From: an uncultured Opitutaceae bacterium
GTDB lineage: Bacteria > Verrucomicrobiota > Verrucomicrobiia > Opitutales > Opitutaceae
Direction: 5' to 3'
DNA: 10,028 bases
NCBI GenBank assembly: GCA_937128785.1
Contig: CAKZMS010000662.1
Span: 1-10,028 of the forward strand
Position numbers and translations under genes: made by a program. This document shows, in pieces, positions 1-6,973 of the stretch (position 1 is its first letter; every line of letters starts with the position of its first letter). Below the pieces are notes generated by a model. It saw only the letters and a program-made list of their open reading frames with translations. It made no database searches and had not been told where the DNA came from.

Positions 1-11
1 CCCAGACTCCG

Positions 12-1088
12 TTGTCCGTGCGCGCGACCGAAACGGGTAAGCTGCTGGTGGTGGATGATGATCACCTCAATCGCGAGATGATCGCCCGTCGGTTGGAGCA
101 TATGGGATTTAAGATTGTGCTCGCCGCCGATGGTTTGGAAGCCCTCGCCGCTCTGCGGCGGGAAGCGTTTGATTTGGTGCTGCTCGATGTGCTGATGCCC
201 GAGCTCGACGGTTTCGAAACGCTCGAACGCATCAAGGCCAATGACAGCTGGCGCACCATCCCGGTGGTCATGCTCAGTGCCTTGGATGATGCCGATAGCA
301 CGGCGCGCTGCATCACCGCGGGAGCGGAGGACTACGTACCCAAGCCCTTTAATCCGGTCGTGTTGCGGGCTCGTATCAATGCTTCGCTCGAAAAGAAGCG
401 TCTCCGCGATCAGGAGGAGCGCTACCTGGAGCGGATCAAGCAAGAGCAGGCGAAGTCGGAACAGTTGCTCCTCACCATTTTGCCCGACGCGATTGCCACG
501 CGTTTGAAATCCGGCGAGCGCAACATTGTCGACGAAGTGAGTGCGGCGTCCGTGATGTTCATCGACATCGTCGGATTTACCGCGATCGCCGCGCAGACCA
601 AACCTGACAGCACGGTTTCGTTGCTCAACAAACTCTTTAGTTCCTTCGACTCGCTGGTCGATGTGCATGGCCTTGAAAAGATCAAGACGATCGGTGACGC
701 CTACATGGCTGTGGCCGGTGTGCCCAACCCGGCCGAAGACCACGCCTTGCGGGCGGCCCGGATGGCTCTCGCCGTGCAGAAGGCTCTGATGATTTTCAAC
801 AAGAACAACGGGGTCGAATGGTCCGTGCGCATGGGTATCCACAGCGGTCCCCTGATGGCGGGCATTATTGGTTCGCGGAAGTTCGCCTACGATCTGTGGG
901 GCGATACGGTCAATTTGGCCAGTCGCCTGGAATCCCAAGGGGAGGCAGGTCGCATTCAGATTTCGGAAGAGACCTCCAAGCTGATTGCGGAGGAATTCAG
1001 CGTGTCGCCCATCGGCATGGTGGATATCCGCAACCGGGGAGAAATCCCGGTCTTCAAGATCGACGGCGCCAAACTGGGCGCCCGCTAA
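12..1088 (+). CDS. Response regulator with class III adenylyl cyclase output domain
   Basis: Predicted to make cAMP from ATP in the cytoplasm under control of phosphorylation. The N-terminal receiver domain (about residues 10-125) shows acidic pocket D15-D17, phospho-acceptor D59 (LLDVLMPELDG), S89 and K111 (KPF). A charged, probably coiled-coil linker (126-153) leads to the LLLTILPDAIATRLKSGE element that commonly precedes bacterial cyclase domains. The cyclase domain (about 177-355) has both metal aspartates, D185 (FIDIVGFT) and D229 (IGDAYM). It also has K225 and D294 (YDLWGDTVN), the lysine/aspartate pair typical of ATP rather than GTP specificity, and the transition-state residues N301 and R305. 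All catalytic residues are present, so it should be active. The TTG at 12 is the first available start, but the frame is open back to the window edge, so the true start may lie outside. No partner kinase is visible immediately next to it. Confidence 0.9.
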   Translation: MSVRATETGKLLVVDDDHLNREMIARRLEHMGFKIVLAADGLEALAALRREAFDLVLLDVLMPELDGFETLERIKANDSWRTIPVVMLSALDDADSTARCITAGAEDYVPKPFNPVVLRARINASLEKKRLRDQEERYLERIKQEQAKSEQLLLTILPDAIATRLKSGERNIVDEVSAASVMFIDIVGFTAIAAQTKPDSTVSLLNKLFSSFDSLVDVHGLEKIKTIGDAYMAVAGVPNPAEDHALRAARMALAVQKALMIFNKNNGVEWSVRMGIHSGPLMAGIIGSRKFAYDLWGDTVNLASRLESQGEAGRIQISEETSKLIAEEFSVSPIGMVDIRNRGEIPVFKIDGAKLGAR

Positions 1089-1184
1089 GAAAGCCCCACC
1101 TTTCCGTTCTGTAAGGTTCCGGCAAGGTCGGAGCAAGGGAGCCGTGGTAAGTTGCGAGAACGACAACTCTCGTTACTTTCCATT

Positions 1185-2693
1185 ATGAACCGTTCCCGAA
1201 CTCAATTTTTTGCCAATTCCCGCGTGCTGCGGGGGAGCCTCGTGATCGTGGCGGCTGCCGCTCTGGGCTGGACCGTGGCTGCGGTCGCCGACGATCACAC
1301 CCAGGAAGATGAAGTCGACGTCGTCATCGACGCGACCCCGATCGATCGCACCAATGGCCAGTTTATGCCCGTCAGTTTCGCCCCGATCGTGCAGGAGGTG
1401 GGGCCGGCCGTGGTTCAGGTTAGCGTGATCGCCGAAGCCGAAAACGTTTCGGACAACCTGCCATCCTGGATGGAGGATCCGCGGTGGCGTCGATTCTTCG
1501 GTGTTCCCGACGACTACGAGGAACGCATGCCCCGCCGGCAGGAGCGCGGCGCCGGCTCCGGCGTCATCGTCAGCTCAGATGGCTACATTTTGACCAACAA
1601 CCATGTGGTCGCCAACGCCGTCGAGATTGAGGTCAGCCTCTCCGACCGCCGCGAAGTTTCCGCCGAGATCATCGGCACCGACCCGGACACCGATCTCGCG
1701 GTCATCAAAATTGATCTGACCGATCTTCCCGCGGTCACCATCGCCGATAGCGACAATCTCGAAGTCGGCGACACCGTCCTGGCGGTTGGCAACCCGTTCG
1801 GTCTCGGCCAAACGGTCACCAGCGGCATCGTCAGCGGTTTGGGCCGCGCCACGCTGGGTTTGGGCTACGAAGACTTCATTCAGACCGACGCCGCCATCAA
1901 TCCCGGCAATTCTGGCGGAGCGCTTGTTGATTCCCAGGGCCGCCTGGTGGGCATCAACACCGCCATCCTCAGCCGCAGCGGAGGTTTTATGGGCATCGGT
2001 TTCGCCATCCCGTCCAACCTCGCGCACAACATCATGCAGCAGCTTGTCACCTACGGTGAGGTGACCCGTGGCTTCCTCGGGTTCTCCGGCCAGGACCTCA
2101 CCCGTGAGATGGCTCCGAGCTTCGATCTGGACGAAGATCAGCGCGGCACTCTGGTGCTGGAAGTGAATGAAGACACTCCTGCCGAGCGATCCGGTTTGCA
2201 GCATGGCGACATCGTCACGCACATGAACGGCCGTCGTTACGAGAGCTTCCGCGAACTACGCTTTGCCATCGCCGATGTGCGGCCGGGCACCGACATCACC
2301 CTGACCATTATCCGCGACGGGGAAGAGATGAAACTCGAAGCCACGGTCGGTAGTCGGGACGAAATCGACGGCGAAGCCGCGATTGAAGAAGACGAGAGCG
2401 CCCTCGAAGGTGTGACGGTCAGCGACATCGATCCGCAGGCCCGCCAGCGCTATGGCATCCAGAGCCGCGTTCAGGGTGCGCTCGTGGTGGATGTGGACCG
2501 CGACTCCGCTGCTGCCCGCGCCGGACTGCGTCCCGGTCATGTCATCGTTGAGATCAACCGCGAGCGAGTCCGCGATGCGGAGGACGCGGTGGAACTGACC
2601 GAGACCCGTTCGGAAGACGGTCGCACGCTCCTGCGGATCTACAGCGCCCGCTTCGGTTTCCGCTACATCCAAGTCATCGAAGACGGACGATAG
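1185..2693 (+). CDS. htrA: HtrA/Do-family periplasmic serine protease with two PDZ domains
   Basis: ATP-independent envelope protease/chaperone expected to degrade misfolded periplasmic proteins. I chose the ATG at 1185 because it gives a 502-residue protein beginning with a classic signal peptide: MNRSRTQ, a hydrophobic core around LVIVAAAALGW, and a likely cut after AVA near residue 35. A TTG at 1152 would add 11 residues ahead of the signal and is less likely. The trypsin-like domain shows H140 (TNNHVV), D170 (DTDLAVIKI) and S243 (NPGNSGGAL), a complete triad. PDZ1 starts near residue 295 (RGFLGF) and runs to about 390. An acidic linker (EIDGEAAIEEDESALEG) follows, then PDZ2 (about 405-490, with GALVVDVDRDSAAARAGL). 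Length and layout fit DegP/DegQ-type proteins; orthology to one subtype cannot be settled. No clear Shine-Dalgarno precedes the ATG. A two-component pair lies just downstream, which may point to envelope stress control. Confidence 0.95.
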   Translation: MNRSRTQFFANSRVLRGSLVIVAAAALGWTVAAVADDHTQEDEVDVVIDATPIDRTNGQFMPVSFAPIVQEVGPAVVQVSVIAEAENVSDNLPSWMEDPRWRRFFGVPDDYEERMPRRQERGAGSGVIVSSDGYILTNNHVVANAVEIEVSLSDRREVSAEIIGTDPDTDLAVIKIDLTDLPAVTIADSDNLEVGDTVLAVGNPFGLGQTVTSGIVSGLGRATLGLGYEDFIQTDAAINPGNSGGALVDSQGRLVGINTAILSRSGGFMGIGFAIPSNLAHNIMQQLVTYGEVTRGFLGFSGQDLTREMAPSFDLDEDQRGTLVLEVNEDTPAERSGLQHGDIVTHMNGRRYESFRELRFAIADVRPGTDITLTIIRDGEEMKLEATVGSRDEIDGEAAIEEDESALEGVTVSDIDPQARQRYGIQSRVQGALVVDVDRDSAAARAGLRPGHVIVEINRERVRDAEDAVELTETRSEDGRTLLRIYSARFGFRYIQVIEDGR

Positions 2694-2697
2694 TCTC

Positions 2698-2735
2698 AAA
2701 AAACGCCCACTGGCGGGAATGTCCGCCGGTGGTGC
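2698..2735. terminator. Hairpin after htrA with an A6 tract on its 5' side
   Basis: A 10-bp stem pairs 2707-2716 (CCACTGGCGG) with 2723-2732 (CCGCCGGTGG), with one G-U pair and a six-base loop. It starts 13 bases after the htrA stop. On the + strand it is followed by TGCTCTCTCCC, not a T run, so it is a poor intrinsic terminator for htrA. On the - strand the same hairpin is followed by GCG and six Ts (A6 at 2698-2703), which is a good intrinsic terminator shape. It may act in both directions or simply protect the htrA 3' end. Confidence 0.5.
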
Positions 2736-2744
2736 TCTCTCCCA

Positions 2745-2789
2745 CTTAGCAGAATTTGTTCATAGTTAGTATTGGTGTTAGGTCATAAT
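2745..2789 (+). promoter_or_regulatory. AT-rich stretch, probable promoter region for the two-component operon
   Basis: This stretch is markedly AT-rich against its GC-rich surroundings and sits between two hairpins ahead of the response regulator gene. It contains CATAAT (2784-2789), close to a sigma-70 -10 box, and TTGTTC (2756-2761), but the 22-base spacing between them is too long for a standard pair. No better -35 box at 16-18 bp is visible. The promoter assignment rests on composition and position, not on a convincing box pair. Confidence 0.3.
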
Positions 2790-2840
2790 CCGTCCCGGTT
2801 TGGATGTCCGTTTTCAAGCGATGCATCCTGACCGGGACGG
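2790..2840 (+). promoter_or_regulatory. Long imperfect hairpin in the leader of the two-component genes
   Basis: A perfect 10-base inverted repeat, CCGTCCCGGT at 2790-2799 and ACCGGGACGG at 2831-2840, encloses a second one, GGATG at 2802-2806 and CATCC at 2824-2828. The two are separated by only a T-G pair and one T-T mismatch, giving a long stem with an apical loop of about 15 bases. TTTCATTT follows the stem. It lies 49 bases before the response regulator start. It could terminate htrA readthrough, act as a structured 5' leader if transcription starts near CATAAT just upstream, or serve as a dyad operator. The fold is clear; the role is not. Confidence 0.55.
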
Positions 2841-2877
2841 TTTCATTTCGGCCTGACTCCGTAACCCGGATTGGTGC

Positions 2878-2881
2878 AGGA
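2878..2881 (+). promoter_or_regulatory. Shine-Dalgarno AGGA for the response regulator
   Basis: AGGA lies 8 bases before the GTG at 2890. It supports this GTG as the start, and the protein then begins with MRILIVEDD, exactly where receiver domains of this family usually start. Confidence 0.6.
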
Positions 2882-2889
2882 TTGTTCCC

Positions 2890-3561
2890 GTGCGTATTTT
2901 AATCGTCGAAGATGATGCCAAGATTGCCTCCTTTGTGGTCAACGGCCTGAAGCAGGAAGGCTATGCCGTGGATCACGCGGCCGACGGCGATACCGGTCTG
3001 ACCCTCGTGGAAACCACGACCTACGACGCGGCGGTGGTGGATGTCATGCTGCCGGGACTGGACGGGCTCTCGCTGGTGAAGCGTTTGCGGCTGAGCCTGC
3101 CGGAACTGCCGGTGCTGTTTTTGAGCGCCCGGTCCACCGTCGAAGACCGCGTGAAGGGGCTGCAGGCGGGAGGGGATGATTACCTGACCAAACCCTTCGC
3201 CTTTGCGGAGCTTTCGGCACGGCTGCAGGCACTCTTGCGCCGGGCTACCCGCATACCGGAAGCCACCCGCCTCACGGTGGGCGACATCGTGCTCGATCTC
3301 GTTTCCCGGCGGGTCCAGGTCGGGGCCGAAACCGTGGACCTGCAACCGCGGGAGTTCGCTTTGCTGGGTTATCTGATGCGGCATCCCGGCCGACCGGTCA
3401 CGAAGACCATGATCTTGGAGCACGTTTGGGATTACAGCTTCGATCCCCAGACCAACGTGGTGGACGTGCTGGTTTCGCGCCTGCGGAGCAAGGTGGATCC
3501 CGACAAAACGCGGATCGAGACCGTGCGCGGCGTGGGATACATATTACATGGCCGGGATTAA
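2890..3561 (+). CDS. OmpR/PhoB-family response regulator
   Basis: DNA-binding transcription regulator switched on by phosphorylation, presumably by the kinase encoded immediately downstream. The 223-residue length is standard. The receiver domain (1-115) has acidic pocket E7, D8 and D9, phospho-acceptor D51 (VVDVMLPGLDG), S79 and K101 (TKPF). The winged-helix effector domain (about 128-222) shows LQPREFALLGYLMRHPGRPV, the recognition-helix region with NVVDVLVSRLRSKVD, and the terminal hairpin ending RGVGYIL. It reads GTG as start with an AGGA ribosome site. Its closest general look is the CusR/CopR/MprA-like branch, but targets cannot be inferred. The 3' end overlaps the kinase start by 14 nt, so the two are almost certainly co-transcribed and translationally coupled. 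Confidence 0.95.
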   Translation: MRILIVEDDAKIASFVVNGLKQEGYAVDHAADGDTGLTLVETTTYDAAVVDVMLPGLDGLSLVKRLRLSLPELPVLFLSARSTVEDRVKGLQAGGDDYLTKPFAFAELSARLQALLRRATRIPEATRLTVGDIVLDLVSRRVQVGAETVDLQPREFALLGYLMRHPGRPVTKTMILEHVWDYSFDPQTNVVDVLVSRLRSKVDPDKTRIETVRGVGYILHGRD

Positions 3562-4951
3562 ACAGATCCGGCGGACGCTGGCCTGGCGTTTCAGCCTGTG
3601 GTTCGCCGGTTGGTTTACGGTGGGTTTCGTCGCGATTTTCGCGCTGCTCTATTGGTTGCTGGGGCGCCAGATCGAAGCCCGGGACTACGAGGACCTTCAG
3701 CAGCGCCTGCAGCAGTATTCGACGGTGTTGACCCAGAGCGGCGTGCGGGGGCTGCAACGTCGTATCGCCGAGGACAGCCAGCAGCCGAACGTCCGGTCAT
3801 TGTTTTTAAGACTGGTCGGACCGGGGGGGAGTCAGGTTTGGGGCAAGATACCGCCCGATTGGCTGGAGTCCGACGAAGAAGTCGTGCGCGTGCCGGATGG
3901 TTGGGGTCGTTGGCAGGAACGCACGATCTCGCGGGTGCGCATCACGCGGGATGCGGAACGCGATCTGGCGATCGTATCGCAGAAGTTTCCCGGCAACATG
4001 CTGCTCCAGATCGGGCGAGCCACCGATAGTCGTGAGGCGTTGATGCAGCCCCTGCGCAGTGTATTTGGCTGGGTCGGCGGCTTGGTGGTGGTGATGGGAT
4101 TTGGTGCGGGCTACGCGACCGCCCGTCGGGCCACGCGCCCGTTACGCGAGGTGGTCGAAACCGCGCGCTCAATCATCACGACCGGAAACCTAGGGGCCCG
4201 CGTGCCCTCGCCAAAAACCGACGACGAGGTCGCCGAGCTGGTGCGCCACTTTAACAGTGTATTGGATAAAAATACGGCCTTGCTCGCGGCCATGCGCGAG
4301 ACCCTGGACAACGTGGCCCATGATCTGCGGACCCCGTTGGCGGGTTTGCGGCTGTCCGCCGAGTCGGCCTTGCAACGTCCCGGGATGGATCAGGCCACGG
4401 GCGAGACGTTGGGCGATGGCATCGAGCGCAGTGATCAGGTGCTGGCGCTGTTGCGGGCGTTGATGGAGATTTCAGAAGCCGAGGCCGGCATGTTGAAGCT
4501 CGAGAAAGTGCCTTGTGACCTGGGTGAGATCACGCGACATGCCGCGGAGCTTTACGAAGAGGTGGCCGAGGCCGCGGAGGTGAAGTTGACCATCAACATC
4601 GATGGGGCTGTCCCTATTCTGGGTGATCCGACCCGACTGAGGCAGGCGGTTGCCAATCTCGTCGACAACGCCATCAAATATACGCCCCCCGGGGGCGAGG
4701 TTCGCGTGATGGCTGTGCGGCATGCCAGTGCGGCCGTCATGCGGGTACAGGATAACGGCCCGGGAGTTCCAGAGGACGAACAGGCGCGGATTTGGGAGCG
4801 GTTGTATCGGTGTGATGCCAGTCGCACGGAAAGTGGACTCGGTTTGGGATTGAGCATGGTACGAGCGATTGTGCAGGCGCATGAAGGCGAAGCTCTGGTC
4901 AAGGACGCCCCGGCAGGTGGCGCGATTTTTGAGCTTCGATTGCCGGTCTGA
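3548..4951 (+). CDS. Membrane sensor histidine kinase, partner of the upstream regulator
   Basis: Inner-membrane sensor that autophosphorylates on histidine and passes phosphate to the regulator. At 467 residues it has the standard layout. TM1 spans about 15-38. A periplasmic sensor loop of about 130 residues (40-170) has no Cys or His cluster that would suggest metal sensing. TM2 is about 172-192 (GWVGGLVVVMGFGAGYATA), followed by HAMP (193-245). The HisKA domain carries H258 in VAHDLRTPLAG. The HATPase domain has the N box with N374 (LVDNAIKYTPPGG), the first G box DNGPGVP (402-408) and the second GLGLGLS (430-436). All catalytic motifs are intact. GGGA about 10 bases before the ATG may serve as ribosome site. 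The layout resembles CusS/MprB-like kinases, but the stimulus is unknown. Confidence 0.95.
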   Translation: MAGIKQIRRTLAWRFSLWFAGWFTVGFVAIFALLYWLLGRQIEARDYEDLQQRLQQYSTVLTQSGVRGLQRRIAEDSQQPNVRSLFLRLVGPGGSQVWGKIPPDWLESDEEVVRVPDGWGRWQERTISRVRITRDAERDLAIVSQKFPGNMLLQIGRATDSREALMQPLRSVFGWVGGLVVVMGFGAGYATARRATRPLREVVETARSIITTGNLGARVPSPKTDDEVAELVRHFNSVLDKNTALLAAMRETLDNVAHDLRTPLAGLRLSAESALQRPGMDQATGETLGDGIERSDQVLALLRALMEISEAEAGMLKLEKVPCDLGEITRHAAELYEEVAEAAEVKLTINIDGAVPILGDPTRLRQAVANLVDNAIKYTPPGGEVRVMAVRHASAAVMRVQDNGPGVPEDEQARIWERLYRCDASRTESGLGLGLSMVRAIVQAHEGEALVKDAPAGGAIFELRLPV

Positions 4952-5011
4952 ACAATCGGATTTGCGGCGGGCGGGAAGAAAGGACTGGGTTGAACGCTCC
5001 CGCGTTGGTCC

Positions 5012-6973
5012 ATGCTCGATTCGATCCAAGTTATCATCCCCGCCCTCGATGAAGAGGAAACCATCGGCCCGGTGGTGGAATCCCTGCGGGAACTCGGTCT
5101 TGAGCGGATAAGGGTGGTGGATAACGGCAGTTCCGACCAGACGGCGGCGAAAGCGCGGGCCGCCGGGGCGGAGGTTATGCTCGAGGCCAAGCGCGGCTAC
5201 GGTCAGGCCTGTTGGACCGGCTACCAGCAGCTCGACGCCGCGGTGGACTGGGTGCTGTTTTGCGATGCCGACGGCAGCGATGATCTCGCCGATGTCCTCC
5301 GCTTGGTGCAAGAGGCACAAGCGGGAGCAGAGTTCGTCTTGGGTAATCGCCGCGCTTCGGCCAAGGCGCGCGGGGCGATGACCCCGGTGCAGCAGTTTGG
5401 CAATGGCCTGGCGACGACGTTGATCCGTTGGGGGTGGGGGCAGCGTTACGGAGACCTCGGCCCGCTGCGGTTGATTCGCCGAGACCTCCTGGAACGGATC
5501 GAGATGCAGGATCGGGGATTCGGCTGGACGATCGAGATGCAGGTGCGCGCGGTGGAGGAGGGGGCGAACATCAAGGAGTTGCCGGTGGGCTACCGCCCAC
5601 GGGGCGGCGGGCAGTCGAAGATTTCCGGCACGATTCGGGGTAGTATTGGCGCCGGCACCATCATCTTGAGCACCTTGGCGCAGCTCGGCTGGCGTCGGTG
5701 GAACTTTAACCAATATGGTTACAAACTCGGCGGAGCGTTGCTCTTGGTCGGGGCGTGGTGGATGGCGCGGCAGGGGGACTTTGCCGTTGGTGGCACGGTG
5801 CCGTGGTTTTTGGCGGCGGCGGCGATCATGTCCTTGGGCTGGTTGGTCGCGGGCCGACCGCGGAAGATCGCTCCGCTGTGGTTTTGGGGCGTGGCCGCGG
5901 GAGCGCGATTGTTGGTGCTGCCGATGGTGCCGGGGGATGATGTTTGGCGATATCTCTGGGAGGGTCAGATTCAGTTGGTCGGCTTTTCGCCCTACGTGTT
6001 TGCGCCAAATGCCGCCGAACTCGAACCGCTGCGGACGACGACGTGGTCTTTGATCAATCATCCCGAGGCGACGGCCATCTATCCACCCATCGCCCAGGTG
6101 TTCCTCCGGATCGCCGCGATGGTCGGAGTTGGGGTGGTTGGCCTGAAACTTTGGTTTTTCGCGGCGGATCTCTTGGCGATGGGGTTGTTGGCGCGGCGCT
6201 TTGGCCGGGGGCCGAGTCTTTTGTATGCTTGGAACCCGCTGTTGATCTACGTCGGCGTGGGTGGGGCGCATTATGAGCCGCTGCTGTTGTTGGCCGCGGT
6301 CGCCGGTTGGCTTGCCTGGGAGCAGAGCGAGAAGACCAAGAACAACGATAACGGTCACCTCGGCGCGTGGTGGTTTGGTGTGGCGGCGGGCATAAAGTGG
6401 ATCACGGCGCCGTTATTGGCGTGGGGGGTATGGGATCGATTGAAGCGGGGGGAATGGAAGCCGGCGTTGCTCACGGGATTGGCGGGGGCTTTACCGGTGG
6501 GCCTGGCGCTCGGTTGGTTTTGGTGGGACTTTGGCACGATTGGTTCGCTGGCGCCCAAAGAGTTTGTGCGCGAAGCCCGCACGTCCGAGCTTGGGCCCTG
6601 GTTGATCGAGCAGGTCTGGCCGGCTTCGGCCTATCGCAACGATTTACTCGTTTGGTTTTTTGCCCCCGTGGCAGCTTGGATCTTTTTCCGGGCCCGTTCG
6701 ATGGCGGGATTTGCGGAGTCGTTTCTGGTGGCCTTGCTGGTGTTCGCACCGTCCGTGCATGCGTGGTATTTTGTGTGGCTGTTGCCGTGGGCGGTGGCCT
6801 CTCGCAATGCCGGCAGCATTGCGGTGAGCATCAGTGGTTTCCTTTATTTCCTCCATTGGCACCACGTGGGGGCCGGAGAGGGCTGGACACAGTCGCCCTG
6901 GGAAAAGATCCTATTGTGGACGCCTTTGATCGTGGGCTTCTGGTGGAGTCGTCGAAAGGCTGAAGTCAGATGA
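5012..6973 (+). CDS. Fusion of GT2 glycosyltransferase with polytopic GT-C-like glycosyltransferase
   Basis: Two enzymes in one 653-residue chain. Residues 1-230 form a GT-A fold GT2 transferase of the dolichyl-phosphate-mannose synthase-like type: VIIPALDEEETIG, VVDNGSSD (D37), the metal-binding DADGSDD (85-91), GDLGPLRLIRR (147-157), FGWTIEM (170-176) and YRPRGGGQSKISGT (194-207). Residues from about 236 onward are a multi-span membrane region. After the third predicted span comes GDDVWRYLWEG (308-318), an Asp-Asp loop typical of GT-C/GT87-like sugar transferases using polyprenyl-phosphate donors. INHPEATAIYPPIAQ (348-362), GIKW (460-463) and HAWYFVWLLPW (583-593) resemble other conserved spots of such proteins. 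The start is fixed by an in-frame TGA at 4991-4993 with no other start codon between. No Shine-Dalgarno is seen. The reading frame crosses the junction without interruption. The gene lies 60 nt after the kinase gene and overlaps the next gene by 4 nt. Donor, acceptor and sugar are unknown. Confidence 0.85.
   Translation: MLDSIQVIIPALDEEETIGPVVESLRELGLERIRVVDNGSSDQTAAKARAAGAEVMLEAKRGYGQACWTGYQQLDAAVDWVLFCDADGSDDLADVLRLVQEAQAGAEFVLGNRRASAKARGAMTPVQQFGNGLATTLIRWGWGQRYGDLGPLRLIRRDLLERIEMQDRGFGWTIEMQVRAVEEGANIKELPVGYRPRGGGQSKISGTIRGSIGAGTIILSTLAQLGWRRWNFNQYGYKLGGALLLVGAWWMARQGDFAVGGTVPWFLAAAAIMSLGWLVAGRPRKIAPLWFWGVAAGARLLVLPMVPGDDVWRYLWEGQIQLVGFSPYVFAPNAAELEPLRTTTWSLINHPEATAIYPPIAQVFLRIAAMVGVGVVGLKLWFFAADLLAMGLLARRFGRGPSLLYAWNPLLIYVGVGGAHYEPLLLLAAVAGWLAWEQSEKTKNNDNGHLGAWWFGVAAGIKWITAPLLAWGVWDRLKRGEWKPALLTGLAGALPVGLALGWFWWDFGTIGSLAPKEFVREARTSELGPWLIEQVWPASAYRNDLLVWFFAPVAAWIFFRARSMAGFAESFLVALLVFAPSVHAWYFVWLLPWAVASRNAGSIAVSISGFLYFLHWHHVGAGEGWTQSPWEKILLWTPLIVGFWWSRRKAEVR

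Noticed and set aside
1155..1172. Small hairpin CGAGA/TCTCG just before htrA
   Set aside because: Only five base pairs with an eight-base loop, easily expected by chance, with no T run or other supporting signal.
1575..2222. A 215-codon open frame on the - strand inside htrA
   Set aside because: It lies fully opposite the protease domain, where all catalytic motifs are conserved on the + strand.
4472..6358. A 628-codon open frame on the - strand opposite the kinase and glycosyltransferase genes
   Set aside because: It spans two well-supported genes antisense. Its product is rich in Arg, Pro, Gln and His without recognisable motifs, which is typical of shadow frames in GC-rich DNA.
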